From Halorubrum sp. Hd13 (GTDB lineage: Archaea > Halobacteriota > Halobacteria > Halobacteriales > Haloferacaceae): a stretch of 64,000 nt of DNA. Of the stretch, positions 28,151 through 36,896 are shown piece after piece. The notes under the pieces were generated by a model. That model was not told the origin of the DNA. It searched no databases and saw only the letters and a program-made list of their open reading frames with translations. Within the stretch, counting starts at the first letter, position 1, and each line of letters starts with the position of its first letter. The DNA lies in contig NZ_NHOY01000013.1 of NCBI RefSeq assembly GCF_002252755.1, positions 1 to 64,000 on the forward strand, read 5' to 3'. The translations under genes and the position numbers were made by a program.

Positions 28151-29011
28151 ATGCTACCACTACAGTTCGGCGGGTTCGGATTGAGCGCGGCCCTGACGGG
28201 GATCCTCTTCTCGGTGGCCCTGTTCCTCGTCGGGTTCGTGGGCGTGTTGCTGCTGGGCAAGGTCGTGCTCGTGCCGGCGGTCAAACGGGTGTTGAGGTCG
28301 CGAGGGTTCGACGAGGCCGTTCTCAGCCTCGGGTCGAGCGTGGCGAACGCCGTCGTCTGGGTGGCGGCGATCGCCATCGGATTCACGATGGCGGGCTACG
28401 GCGCGTTCCTCTCGGCGTTCGCCGTCTTCGGCGGCGCCATCGCGCTCGCGGTCGGCTTCGCCGCGCAGGACCTCCTCGGCAACTTCGTCGCCGGGATATT
28501 CATCCTGAAGGACAAGCCGTTCGAGGTCGGCGACTGGATCGAGTGGGACGGGAACGCCGGCCGCGTCGAGGACATCGACCTGCGCGTCTCGCGGGTCCGG
28601 ACGTTCGACAACGAGCGGATCACGGTACCGAACGGCGACCTCGCGAACGGCGCCGTCACCAACCCGGTCGCCTACGAGACACTGCGCCAGAAGTTCGTCT
28701 TCGGGATCGGCTACGACGACGACATCGCGCAGGCGACCGACATCATCGTGGAGAAGGCGCGGGCGCACGAGGAGATCCTCGACGACCCGGGCGTCTCGGT
28801 CCGGCTCGTTGAGCTCGGCGACTCGGCCGTGGGACTCCAGTCGCGCTGGTGGATCTCGGACCCGGACCGCGGCGACTTCGTCCGGGTGCGCTCGGAGTAC
28901 GTCACCGCGGTGAAGGAGGCGTTCGACGAGGCCGGCATCGACATGCCGTACGTCCACCGGCAGCTCACCGGCAGCGTCGAGGTCCTCGAGTCGGTCGCCG
29001 ACGACGAGTGA
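28151..29011 (+). CDS. MscS-family mechanosensitive channel
   Basis: A 286-residue protein read from ATG 28151; a GTG directly before it (28148) is also possible. There are three membrane helices (about residues 12-35, 55-80 and 85-110). The pore helix region is GGAIALAVGFAAQDLLGNFVAG, followed by the beta domain (FEVGDWIEWDGNAGRVEDI, then NERITVPNGDLANG), the classic MscS signature. TCTTTAAATA (28121-28130) lies 22-25 nt upstream. It probably relieves osmotic downshock. Confidence 0.94.
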   Translation: MLPLQFGGFGLSAALTGILFSVALFLVGFVGVLLLGKVVLVPAVKRVLRSRGFDEAVLSLGSSVANAVVWVAAIAIGFTMAGYGAFLSAFAVFGGAIALAVGFAAQDLLGNFVAGIFILKDKPFEVGDWIEWDGNAGRVEDIDLRVSRVRTFDNERITVPNGDLANGAVTNPVAYETLRQKFVFGIGYDDDIAQATDIIVEKARAHEEILDDPGVSVRLVELGDSAVGLQSRWWISDPDRGDFVRVRSEYVTAVKEAFDEAGIDMPYVHRQLTGSVEVLESVADDE

Positions 29012-29038
29012 CGGGTCGGCCCGCGAGAGCCGTTTCGG

Positions 29039-30550
29039 TTAGTCTGTCGACGCGTCGCCCTCCGCCGCGTCCGGCCGGTACTGCCGGCTGACCGCCTGCC
29101 ACCGGTCCGAGCGGAACCGCGCGAGGTTCAACCCGGCCGGCACCAGCTTCTCGGCGATCACCGCCGCGTACAGCCCGCCGACGCCGAGCGGCGTCACCAG
29201 CCCGAGCAGCGCGGCCGGGAGCGCGACGACGTACAGCCCGACCATCGACGCGAGGAACGGCCAGCGGGTGTCGCCCGCCCCTCTGAGCGACCCGGTCACC
29301 GAGCCGTCGACGCCGAGCGGGACCGCCGATATCGCGGCGACGACGACGAAGGCGGCGGTCGCGGTCACGGCCGCCGGGTCGTCGACGAACACGCCGGCGA
29401 TCGGGTCGGCGGCCAGCAGGACGACCGCCGACGCGAGGGCGTAGACGACCGCCGACAGCCGGATCACGTCGCGGCCGTACTCGGTCGCGAGCGACTCCTC
29501 GCCCGCGCCGAGCCGCTGGCCGACGAGCGTGCTCGCGGCGATGGAGAAGCCCCAGCTGAAGCTCCCGAGGAGCGCCCGGACGCGCCGCCCGACCTCGAGG
29601 GCCGCGACGGTGGCGTCGCCGAACGAGGAGGCGATCCACAGCAGGGGGAACACGGCGACGCCCTCGGCCACGCGGCGAGCGATCAGGGGCGCGGAGACCC
29701 GGAGGAGCTGTCGGACCAGGCCGGCGTCGATCCACGGGCCGTCTCGCCCGATCGGGATCGGCGAGGCGCCGCGCCCGAAGTACGACCGGCCGGTCATCCC
29801 CCACGAGAGCGCGACCCCGACGGCGGCGACGGAGACGGCGGTGCCGAGCCCCGCGCCGAACACGCCGAGGCCGGCGCCGAGCACGAGCCAGGCGGTGAGC
29901 GCGACGTTGAGGAGCGCGCCCCCGGCCCGGACCACCATCGGCGTGAACGTGTCGCCGACGCCGGCGTACGTGCGGCTCGCGATCATGTTGAAGAACTCGA
30001 AGGCGAGCGCCGGCGCGGTGACGGCGAGGTACACCGTCCCGGCCCGGAGGGCGGTCCCCTCGCCGCCGACGAGGGCGATCAGGGGCTCCGCGAACGCGAC
30101 GAAGCCGACGACGATGGGCGCGGCGAGCGCCAGCGCGACGAGGAGAGAGGCCTTGACGACGAGCGCGGCGCGGTCGCCCTCGCCGCCGCCGTAGTTCTGC
30201 GAGACGAGCGACACCGTCCCGCCGGCGAGCCCGATCGAGACGAACTTCGCGAGCTGCCAGTAGGCGAACGCGAACGCCAGCCCGGCGACGGAGGGCGCCC
30301 CGAGCGCGATCCCGACGACCGCCAGGTCGACCGTGTTCTTCGACATGATCGCGAACCCGGTGACGACCCGGGGCCACGCGAGGTCGAGGGTCTCCCCGAG
30401 CCGGTCGCGGTCGATGACGCCGGCGCGGTCGAGCCCGTCCGCCGTCGCCGAGCCGAGCCGCGAGAGCGCGGAACGGAGTCGGGCGGCCGCCGCCCGGAGT
30501 CGTGATCGCATCACCGTCGGTACGGGGCGGCGCGGCTTGGGTCTGTTCAC
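29039..30550 (-). CDS. MATE-family multidrug/sodium exporter
   Basis: A 503-residue polytopic protein with about twelve membrane helices in two MatE halves (ITGFAIMSKNTVDLAVVGIA in the first, SLRGAGDTRWPFLASMVGL in the second). The N-terminal 35 residues are basic and cytoplasmic. An in-frame ATG at 30511 is a shorter alternative start. MATE proteins export cationic compounds against Na+ or H+. The gene is convergent with mscS and divergent from thiE. Confidence 0.9.
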   Translation of the reverse strand: MNRPKPRRPVPTVMRSRLRAAAARLRSALSRLGSATADGLDRAGVIDRDRLGETLDLAWPRVVTGFAIMSKNTVDLAVVGIALGAPSVAGLAFAFAYWQLAKFVSIGLAGGTVSLVSQNYGGGEGDRAALVVKASLLVALALAAPIVVGFVAFAEPLIALVGGEGTALRAGTVYLAVTAPALAFEFFNMIASRTYAGVGDTFTPMVVRAGGALLNVALTAWLVLGAGLGVFGAGLGTAVSVAAVGVALSWGMTGRSYFGRGASPIPIGRDGPWIDAGLVRQLLRVSAPLIARRVAEGVAVFPLLWIASSFGDATVAALEVGRRVRALLGSFSWGFSIAASTLVGQRLGAGEESLATEYGRDVIRLSAVVYALASAVVLLAADPIAGVFVDDPAAVTATAAFVVVAAISAVPLGVDGSVTGSLRGAGDTRWPFLASMVGLYVVALPAALLGLVTPLGVGGLYAAVIAEKLVPAGLNLARFRSDRWQAVSRQYRPDAAEGDASTD

Positions 30551-30638
30551 CGCGGCGGGTCGCGGGGGGCGTCCCGATCCGCGCGGGACCGTCGCTCGAA
30601 CGGTAGCTTTTCACGGCGACCGCCCGAAGGTACAACTA

Positions 30639-31271
30639 ATGAATACCACTGAGTGGCGGACGTACCTCGTGACGCAGTCGAGCCGGTCGGCGGGCCGCGA
30701 CACCGAGGCGGTCGTCGAGGCGGCGCTCGCGGGCGGCGTCGACGCCGTGCAGCTCCGCGAGAAGGACGCGCCCGACGCGGAGCGGTACGAGGTCGGGACG
30801 CGGCTGCGCGAACTCACGGCCGACGCCGGCGTCCCGCTGATCGTCAACGATCGGGTCGACATCGCGGCCGCTATCGACGCCGACGGCGTCCACCTCGGGC
30901 AGTCGGACCTCCCGATCGAGGTCGCGCGCGAACAGCTCGGCGACGACGCGATCGTCGGGCGCTCGACCTCGACGGTCGAGCAGGCGGAGGCGGCCGCGGC
31001 GGCGGGCGCCGACTACCTCGGCGTCGGGGCGGTGTACGGGACGCGCACGAAGGACGTGCCGGACGCGAGAGACGGGATCGGGACCGAGCGGGTCCGGGAG
31101 ATCGCGAGGGCGGTCGACCTCCCGGTTATCGGGATCGGCGGGATCGACGCCGACAACGCGGGCGCGGTGGCCGCGGCCGGCGCGGCGGGGGTCGCGGTCG
31201 TCTCCGCGATCACCGCCGCCGAGGACCCGGAAGCGGCGACCGCCGCGCTCCGGGAGGCGGTCACGGAGTGA
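30639..31271 (+). CDS. thiE: Thiamine-phosphate synthase
   Basis: A 210-residue TIM-barrel enzyme joining HMP-PP and thiazole phosphate. Motifs: VDAVQLREKDAPD (about residues 32-44), VPLIVNDRVDIAAAIDADGV, HLGQSDLP, GRSTSTVEQA, YLGVGAVYGTRTKDVPDA and IGIGGIDADNAG. ATG 30639 is the start of homology; the longer upstream frame is a shadow of the MATE gene. A weak TATA (AGCTTTTCAC, 30605-30614) lies 30 nt upstream. Confidence 0.95.
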   Translation: MNTTEWRTYLVTQSSRSAGRDTEAVVEAALAGGVDAVQLREKDAPDAERYEVGTRLRELTADAGVPLIVNDRVDIAAAIDADGVHLGQSDLPIEVAREQLGDDAIVGRSTSTVEQAEAAAAAGADYLGVGAVYGTRTKDVPDARDGIGTERVREIARAVDLPVIGIGGIDADNAGAVAAAGAAGVAVVSAITAAEDPEAATAALREAVTE

Positions 31272-31340
31272 CGACGGGTCGCGACGGCCTCCATGCGGTT
31301 TCGGCGCCGGCGACGCGTCGTCGCCGCACCGGGGGCGAGG

Positions 31341-32192
31341 TCACGCCTCGCGCTCGAACGACGGGTCGAACAGCCGCGCCGACATCGGCGCCGGGTCGCC
31401 CTCGGTGAGGTTGTAGTCGGAGAAGTCGGTGACGCCCGCCTCCCGGAGCAGCGCCTCGTCGTAGAAGCTCTCGCCGGTGCACTCCGAGGGGTCGCGCGCG
31501 AGGATCTCGAGCACCGCGTCGGAGACGATCTCCGGGGTGCGCCAGTCGTCCTCGGTCCCGAGCCCGAAGTAGCGGGTCGCGCGGGTGTCGATCGTCGTCA
31601 CCGGCCAGAACGTGTTACAGCCGACGCCGTCGCTCGCCAGCTCCTCGGCCAGCGAGAGCGTGATGAACGACATCCCGAGCTTCGACCACGCGTACGGCGC
31701 CTTCCCCGGCGAGCGGTCGGTCACGACCGGCGGCGAGTTCGACAGGAACCACGCCTCGTCGAGCCCCGCGAGGTGGTCCGCGAACGCGTGCGCGACGAGG
31801 TGGGTACCGCGGACGTTCACGTCGGTCAGGAGGTCGAACCGATCGGCCGGCAGGTCGGCGACGTTCGCGAGCTGGATCGCGCTCGCGTTGTTGATCACGA
31901 CGTCGACCTCGCCGAAGCGGTCGATCGCCGCCCCGACCGCCGCCTCGACGCGGTCCTCGTCCCGGAGGTCGAGTTCGAGCGCGAGCGCCTCGGCCCCGCG
32001 GTCGCGCACCTCGCGGGCCGTCCGCTCGATCGACCCCGCCAGCTCGGAGTCGTCGTCGTCGGTCGTCTTGCCCGTCGAGACGACGTTACAGCCGCGGTCG
32101 GCGAGCGCGAGCGCGAGTTGCTTGCCGATGCCGCGGGTCGTTCCGGTGATGAACGCCGTCGAGCCCGAGAGGTCGGGGTCCGCGAGTGCCAT
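31341..32192 (-). CDS. Short-chain dehydrogenase/reductase (C-terminally extended)
   Basis: A 283-residue SDR starting MALADPDLSGSTAFITGTTR. It has the TGxxxGIG cofactor motif (TGTTRGIGKQLA), the NNAS motif (VINNASAIQL) and an active-site region with SNSPP before YAWSK (YxxxK). This resembles the HSDL2-like or 'SDR family' oxidoreductases that end in a substrate-specific lobe. A minus-strand TATA (32214-32225) is about 28 nt before the ATG. Confidence 0.9.
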   Translation of the reverse strand: MALADPDLSGSTAFITGTTRGIGKQLALALADRGCNVVSTGKTTDDDDSELAGSIERTAREVRDRGAEALALELDLRDEDRVEAAVGAAIDRFGEVDVVINNASAIQLANVADLPADRFDLLTDVNVRGTHLVAHAFADHLAGLDEAWFLSNSPPVVTDRSPGKAPYAWSKLGMSFITLSLAEELASDGVGCNTFWPVTTIDTRATRYFGLGTEDDWRTPEIVSDAVLEILARDPSECTGESFYDEALLREAGVTDFSDYNLTEGDPAPMSARLFDPSFEREA

Positions 32193-32253
32193 ATCCCCCC
32201 TTCGACCGACCGAGGGATAATTCTCGGTGTCCGGGCCGCGGAATCGGCGAGAC

Positions 32254-32267
32254 GATATTTAAATATC
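32254..32267. promoter_or_regulatory. Palindromic TATA element of the structured-RNA locus
   Basis: GATATTTAAATATC is a perfect 14-bp palindrome in an otherwise GC-rich gap. On the plus strand it is centred 27-29 nt before the first hairpin of the candidate RNA (32289). Being symmetrical, it could also serve leftward transcription. Confidence 0.5.
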
Positions 32268-32286
32268 AATAAGCGAAGACGACGAT

Positions 32287-32540
32287 CAGTTGTAAACAAC
32301 AACCGCGGTGGCGCGTGCCTCCGAGCGCCCTTCGGGCGCGAGGAGCACGCGCGAGGGAGGCGGTCGCCCGAGCGAAGCGATGGGCGACCGGCGAGGCTGG
32401 GGAGGCGTGAGGTGCGGTCGCTGTGTGGGGCGGGACTCAAAGGGGCAGCCGCGCTCGACGAACCCCAGCGACGCAAGGACCACAGGGAGCGTAGCGACCG
32501 AGGACCGCAGCAAGCTGTGGGAGTCGAGCGCGGCTGCCGC
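32287..32540 (+). ncRNA. Candidate structured non-coding RNA
   Basis: No convincing protein is encoded on either strand, but base-pairing is dense. A 5-bp hairpin (GTTGT/ACAAC) is at 32289-32300. A long rod at 32311-32352 has GCGCGTG/CACGCGC, CTCC/GGAG, a symmetric GA/GA internal loop, and a 6-bp GC stem with a TTC loop. A 9-bp stem at 32361-32369/32382-32390 encloses GA-GC-GAA-GC-GA, again tandem G-A. A perfect 16-bp long-range helix pairs 32444-32459 with 32523-32538, enclosing CCCCAGC/GCTGTGGG (with bulge) and ACGC/GCGT stems. The recurrent GA/GA loops are typical of RNA rather than DNA function. The palindromic TATA at 32254 would start transcription at about 32287. Strand and ends are inferred. 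Confidence 0.45.
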
Positions 32541-32679
32541 TTCGGAGGTGTTCTCCGCCGATCCGTCAGCGACTATTTATAAGCGAGCGACTGCCGCTTC
32601 GGAGGTGTTCTTCGCCGATCCGTCAGCGACTATTTATAAGCGAGCGGCTGGGGCTTCGGAGGTGTTCTCCGCCGATCCG
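32534..32679. repeat. 57-bp tandem repeats, each with a TATA box and hairpin
   Basis: Units start at 32534, 32591 and 32648. The first two are full length and differ at two positions; the third keeps only the first 30 or so bases. Each unit has a CGGAG-GTGTT-CTCCG hairpin (G-T pair in unit two), then GCCGATCCG. The two full units end with CTATTTATAAGCGAGCG, a TATA-like core readable on both strands. The first unit overlaps the end of the 16-bp helix of the candidate RNA. Confidence 0.85.
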
Positions 32680-32693
32680 AACTCGATCGAGTC

Positions 32694-33398
32694 CTATCGC
32701 GTCGCCGACTTCCACTCGCGCAGCCCCAGTCGCTCGCCGTTCAGCTCCTCGGCGGGCGCCTCGGTGGCCGCCCAGACGAACAGCGGCGCGACGCTCTCGG
32801 GGTCGCGAGCGCGCTCCATGCCGGTGAGGTCGGTGGCGACGAGTCCCGGGTCGACGACGCCGACCGTCGCGTCGAGGTCGGCCGCGAACCCGCGCGCGAC
32901 CGCCTCGGCCGCCGCCTTCGAGACCGCGTACGCGCCCATCCCGGCCTTCGACTCGTGGGCGACCGACCCCGAGGGGACGATCACCCGCGCGTCGTCGGCG
33001 AGGTGCGGGACCGCCTCGCCGATCGTCGCGAAGGCGCCGCGGGCGTTGGTGCGCATGGTGTCGTCGTAGTCGGCGTACGAGACCTCGTCCGTCGGGCTCT
33101 CGCCGGGGCCGCCGTGAAAGACGGCGGCGTTCGCGAGCACGACGTCGATCGGTCCCCCCTCGCGGGCGGCCCGCTGGAAGAAGCGCTCGAGGTCGAACTC
33201 GTCGCGGACGTCGACGCGCTCGCCCCACGCCTCGCCGGCGGCGCCCTCCCCGTCGCCGTTCAGCTCCGCGACGGTCCGATCGACCGCGTCGCCGTCGCGG
33301 CCGGAGACGGCGACGAACGCCCCCGCCTCGACGAACGCCTCGGCAACCGCCCGCCCGATCCCGCTCGTTGCGCCGGTGATCGCGACCGTCGGATCCAT
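32694..33398 (-). CDS. SDR-family oxidoreductase
   Basis: A 234-residue classical short-chain dehydrogenase. It has TGATSGIGRAVAEAF (cofactor binding, residues 8-22), VVLANAAVFHGG (NNAG variant), IVPSGSVAHES with the catalytic Ser, and YAVSKAA (YxxxK). C-terminal substrate loop: VATDLTGMERARDPESVAPL. A minus-strand TATA-like CCTAAGTC lies about 28 nt upstream. Substrate unknown. The 57-bp repeat block lies immediately past its stop. Confidence 0.9.
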   Translation of the reverse strand: MDPTVAITGATSGIGRAVAEAFVEAGAFVAVSGRDGDAVDRTVAELNGDGEGAAGEAWGERVDVRDEFDLERFFQRAAREGGPIDVVLANAAVFHGGPGESPTDEVSYADYDDTMRTNARGAFATIGEAVPHLADDARVIVPSGSVAHESKAGMGAYAVSKAAAEAVARGFAADLDATVGVVDPGLVATDLTGMERARDPESVAPLFVWAATEAPAEELNGERLGLREWKSATR

Positions 33399-33516
33399 AT
33401 GCGAATCGGTAGGGGCGTCGGCGACTTAGGCGTACCCACTCGCCGCGTCGGATCGGCGGCCGTCGGCGGCGGAGCCGAGACGGGCGGAGCGGGGGACCGC
33501 CGCCGCGTCTGGCCGG

Positions 33517-33525
33517 TATTTATAC
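33517..33525 (+). promoter_or_regulatory. TATA box of the bacterioruberin operon
   Basis: TATTTATAC is centred 28 nt before ATG 33549, the expected distance for leaderless initiation of crtD and the whole crtD-lyeJ-cruF unit. Confidence 0.55.
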
Positions 33526-33548
33526 CGCCGCCGCCCCTACGATCTAAC

Positions 33549-35048
33549 ATGGACGTGGCCCCGGACATCGACGCCGTGGCCGGCGAATCCGTCGTCGTGA
33601 TCGGCGGTGGATTCGGCGGTCTCTCGACAGCCTGTTACCTCGCGGACGCCGGCGCGGACGTGACCCTCTTGGAGAAGAACGAACAGCTCGGCGGGCGCGC
33701 GAGCCGACTGGAGACCGACGGGTTCCGCTTCGACATGGGCCCCTCGTGGTACCTGATGCCGGACGTGTTCGAGCGCTTCTTCGGCCACTTCGGCCGCTCG
33801 CCCGACGAGTTCTACGAGTTAGAGCGGCTCGACCCCCACTACCGCGTGTTCTGGAAGGACGGCGACAAGGTCGACGTGCTCCCGGACCGCGAGGCGAACC
33901 GGGAGCTGTTCGAGGAGTACGAACCCGGCGCAGGCGAGGCGTTCGAGGCCTATCTGGAGGAGTCGGAGCGGACGTACAACATCGGGATGGAGCACTTCGT
34001 CTACGAGGACCGGCCGCGCCTCCGCGACTACGTCGACAAGGACGTGCTCCGGTACTCGTGGGGGCTCTCGCTTTTGGGCAAGATGCAGGGACACGTGGAG
34101 GACTACTTCGACCACCCGAAGCTCCAGCAGCTGATGCAGTACACCCTCGTCTTCCTCGGCGGCTCGCCGTACAACACCCCGGCGCTGTACAACCTGATGA
34201 GCCACGTGGACTACAACATGGGCGTCTACTACCCCGAGGGCGGGATCGGCGCCGTCGTCGACGGGATCGTCAAGCTCGGCGACGACCTCGGCGTGGAGTA
34301 CGTCACCGACGCCGAGGTGACGGGGATCGAGGGGCGCCGCGGCGCGTTCGCGGTCGACACCGCCGACGGCGAGCGCTACCTCTCGGACCTGGTCGTCTCC
34401 GACGCCGACTACGCGCACACCGAACAGGAACTGCTCCCGCCGCGCAAGCGGCAGTACACCGAGGCGTACTGGGAGTCGCGGACGTACGCCCCCTCCGCGT
34501 TCCTGTTGTACCTCGGCGTCGAGGGCGACGTGCCGAACCTCGAACACCACACGCTGGTGCTGCCGACGGCGTGGGACGGTCACTTCGAGCAGATCTTCGA
34601 CGACCCGGCGTGGCCCGACGACCCCGCCTACTACCTCTGCGTGCCCTCTGAGACCGACGACACGGTGGCGCCCGAGGGGCACAGCAACCTCTTCGCCTTG
34701 GTCCCCGTCGCGCCCGGGCTCGAGGACACGCCCGAACTGCGCGAGGAGTACCGCGACCTCGTGTTGGACGATATCGCCGAGAACACCGGAACGGAACTCC
34801 GCGACCGGATCGTCGTCGAGGAGACGTTCAGCGTCGACGACTTCGCCGACCGGTACAACAGCTATCAGGGGAGCGCGCTCGGCCTGGCGCACACCCTGCG
34901 ACAGACCTCGCTGCTCCGGCCGTCCCACGAGTCCGACGCGGTCGACGGGCTCTACTTCACGGGGTCGACGACGACGCCCGGCATCGGCGTCCCGATGTGT
35001 CTCATCAGCGGACAGATAACGGCGGAGACGGTCTCGAAGACGGCGTGA
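33549..35048 (+). CDS. crtD: Carotenoid 3,4-desaturase CrtD (phytoene desaturase family)
   Basis: A 499-residue FAD-dependent desaturase. The dinucleotide-binding motif is VVVIGGGFGGLSTACYLADA (residues about 14-33). FDMGPSWYLMPDVFERFF and the C-terminal GLYFTGSTTTPGIGVPMCLISG (the CrtI-family ending) complete the signature. In haloarchaea the gene next to lyeJ and cruF is the 3,4-desaturase CrtD of C50 bacterioruberin synthesis, as shown for Haloarcula japonica. A lycopene-forming CrtI is an alternative, but the context favours CrtD. The stop overlaps the lyeJ start (GTGA). Confidence 0.9.
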   Translation: MDVAPDIDAVAGESVVVIGGGFGGLSTACYLADAGADVTLLEKNEQLGGRASRLETDGFRFDMGPSWYLMPDVFERFFGHFGRSPDEFYELERLDPHYRVFWKDGDKVDVLPDREANRELFEEYEPGAGEAFEAYLEESERTYNIGMEHFVYEDRPRLRDYVDKDVLRYSWGLSLLGKMQGHVEDYFDHPKLQQLMQYTLVFLGGSPYNTPALYNLMSHVDYNMGVYYPEGGIGAVVDGIVKLGDDLGVEYVTDAEVTGIEGRRGAFAVDTADGERYLSDLVVSDADYAHTEQELLPPRKRQYTEAYWESRTYAPSAFLLYLGVEGDVPNLEHHTLVLPTAWDGHFEQIFDDPAWPDDPAYYLCVPSETDDTVAPEGHSNLFALVPVAPGLEDTPELREEYRDLVLDDIAENTGTELRDRIVVEETFSVDDFADRYNSYQGSALGLAHTLRQTSLLRPSHESDAVDGLYFTGSTTTPGIGVPMCLISGQITAETVSKTA

Positions 35049-35944
35049 GGAAAGCCGTGACCGACACAGCGACCGACTCCGGCCGGCGGGCGTTCGCCGA
35101 GGACCTCCGGTACCTGCTGGTGTTGTCGCGGCCGCGCTTCTGGCTGTACCTCGCGGGCCCCGTCGCGGTCGGCGTCACGTACGGTATCGGCGACGTGAGC
35201 GAGCTGTTCACGCCGACGACCGTCGCGCTGGCGGCGTACTTCCTCGTCCCCGCGAACGTCTTCCTCTACGGCGTCAACGACGCGTTCGACGCCGACATCG
35301 ACGAGCTGAACCCGAAGAAGGAGGACCGCGAGGCGCGCTGGCGTGGGAGCCGGCTCGTCGCGGTCGCGGTGCTCGCGTCGGCGCTCGCGGGGCTCGCCAC
35401 CTTCGCGCTCGCGCCGCGGGTCGCGTGGCCGTACCTCGCCGGGTTCCTCCTGCTGTCGGTGGGGTACAGCGCCCCGCCGGTGCGGTTCAAGACGACGCCG
35501 TTCCTCGACTCCGTCTCGAACGGCCTGTACATCCTCCCCGGCGCGGCCGCGTACGCGACCGTCGCCGGGGTCCACCCCCCGCTCGCGGCGCTCGCGGGCG
35601 CGTGGCTCTGGACGATGGGGATGCACACGTTCTCCGCGATCCCCGACATCGAACCGGACCGGGCCGCCGGGATCCGGACGACGGCGACGCTGCTCGGCGA
35701 GGGACGGACGTACGCCTACTGCTTCGCGTGCTGGGCCGTCGCCGCGGCCGCGTTCGCCGCGGTCGACCTCCGGCTCGGGGCGCTGCTCGGCGTGTATCCG
35801 GTCTTCGTCGCGTGGGTCGCCGCCTCGTCGGTGTCGGTCGACCGCGCGTACTGGTGGTTCCCGGCGCTGAACACCGCCGTCGGCACCCTGCTGGCGATGG
35901 GCGGGCTGTGGCGCGTCTACCCGATCACGGAGGTGCTCGCGTGA
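35045..35944 (+). CDS. lyeJ: Lycopene elongase/hydratase (UbiA-family prenyltransferase)
   Basis: A 299-residue membrane prenyltransferase. It adds C5 isoprene units to lycopene in bacterioruberin synthesis. GTG 35045 overlaps the crtD stop; GTG 35057 is an alternative. The Asp-rich motifs of UbiA enzymes are NDAFDADIDELNPKKEDREA (about residue 80) and PDIEPDRAAGIRTTATLLGE (about 202). There are eight or so membrane helices. The neighbouring crtD and cruF define the pathway. Confidence 0.92.
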   Translation: MRKAVTDTATDSGRRAFAEDLRYLLVLSRPRFWLYLAGPVAVGVTYGIGDVSELFTPTTVALAAYFLVPANVFLYGVNDAFDADIDELNPKKEDREARWRGSRLVAVAVLASALAGLATFALAPRVAWPYLAGFLLLSVGYSAPPVRFKTTPFLDSVSNGLYILPGAAAYATVAGVHPPLAALAGAWLWTMGMHTFSAIPDIEPDRAAGIRTTATLLGEGRTYAYCFACWAVAAAAFAAVDLRLGALLGVYPVFVAWVAASSVSVDRAYWWFPALNTAVGTLLAMGGLWRVYPITEVLA

Positions 35945-36843
35945 GCGACCCGGACGGATCGGCGGGGTCCGCGAGGTCGGCCGAGTCGGCCGCGTCCGGC
36001 GTCGACACGCTCCGAGCGCGGCTTCCCGACACGCGCCGCGAGGCGGAGCGCCTGCTCGACCGGACCGTCCGCGAGAACCGGTTCACCATCGCCGTGCTGT
36101 TCCCGCTCGTCGGCGCGCTCGCCCTGGTCGGCAGCGCGGAGGGATGGGTGCCGGAGCCGTTCGCCTTTCACCCGTGGTTCGTGCTGTTCGGGGTGTTGGT
36201 GATGCGCTCGCCGCTCGTCGTCGGGGTGTTGCCCGCGCTCGACCGCCGCGCGCTCGGGTGGATCGGCGTCCTGACCGCGTACACCTACGCGATCGAACTG
36301 GTCGGCGTCGCCACGGGGTGGCCGTACGGAAACTTCGAGTACGTCGTGGACCTCGGGCCGATGCTCGGCGGCGTGCCGGTCGCGCTCCCGGTCTTTTTCA
36401 TCCCGCTCGTGGTCAACGCGTACCTGCTCTGTCTCCTCCTTTTGGGCCCGCGGGCCTCGAACGGCTGGCTTCGCCTGCTGACCGTGATCGCCGCGGTCGT
36501 CGCGATGGACGTGGTGCTCGACCCCGGCGCGGTCGCGCTCGGCTTCTGGAGCTTCGGCGGCGGGAGCTTCTACGGCGTCCCGCTCTCGAACTACGCCGGC
36601 TGGGTGGTGTCCGCGACGGTCGCGGTCGTCACGCTCGACCGCGCGTTCGCGGGGACGACGCTCCGCGACCGCCTGCGCGACTGCGAGTTCATGCTCGACG
36701 ACATGGTGAGCTTCGTGATCCTCTGGGGCGGGATCAACCTCTGGTACGGGAACCCCCTCCCGGCCGCCGTCGCCGCCGCGTTCTGCGTCGGACTCCTCCG
36801 AGCGGACCGGTTCGACGCGCGGCTGTTCACCCCGTGGGAGTGA
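35941..36843 (+). CDS. cruF: Bisanhydrobacterioruberin hydratase CruF
   Basis: A 300-residue polytopic membrane protein of the CruF/DUF422 carotenoid biosynthesis family. It performs the final hydration to bacterioruberin. GTG 35941 overlaps the lyeJ stop by 4 nt. Conserved parts: YTYAIELVGVATGWPYGNFE, LGGVPVALPVFFIPLVVNAY, and FWSFGGGSFYGVPLSNYAGW. The upstream frame is open, but the overlap and the start of hydrophobic homology favour this start. Membrane location matches the lipid-soluble substrate. Confidence 0.92.
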   Translation: MSDPDGSAGSARSAESAASGVDTLRARLPDTRREAERLLDRTVRENRFTIAVLFPLVGALALVGSAEGWVPEPFAFHPWFVLFGVLVMRSPLVVGVLPALDRRALGWIGVLTAYTYAIELVGVATGWPYGNFEYVVDLGPMLGGVPVALPVFFIPLVVNAYLLCLLLLGPRASNGWLRLLTVIAAVVAMDVVLDPGAVALGFWSFGGGSFYGVPLSNYAGWVVSATVAVVTLDRAFAGTTLRDRLRDCEFMLDDMVSFVILWGGINLWYGNPLPAAVAAAFCVGLLRADRFDARLFTPWE

Positions 36844-36865
36844 CTCCCCGACCCGACTCGGTATC

Positions 36866-36874
36866 GCTTATATA
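36866..36874 (+). promoter_or_regulatory. TATA box before the dacZ leader ORF
   Basis: GCTTATATA is centred 27 nt before ATG 36897, the first codon of the mini-ORF, and about 71 nt before dacZ. The transcript should therefore begin at the mini-ORF. Confidence 0.55.
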
Positions 36875-36896
36875 CGTCCCCCTCCTTTCCGGTGAT

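Noticed and set aside
32308-33069. 253-codon plus-strand frame through the structured element and 57-bp repeats
   Set aside because: The repeats translate into repeated ASEVF-type peptides, but the frame continues antisense through an SDR gene and has no start context. The stem conservation fits RNA better.
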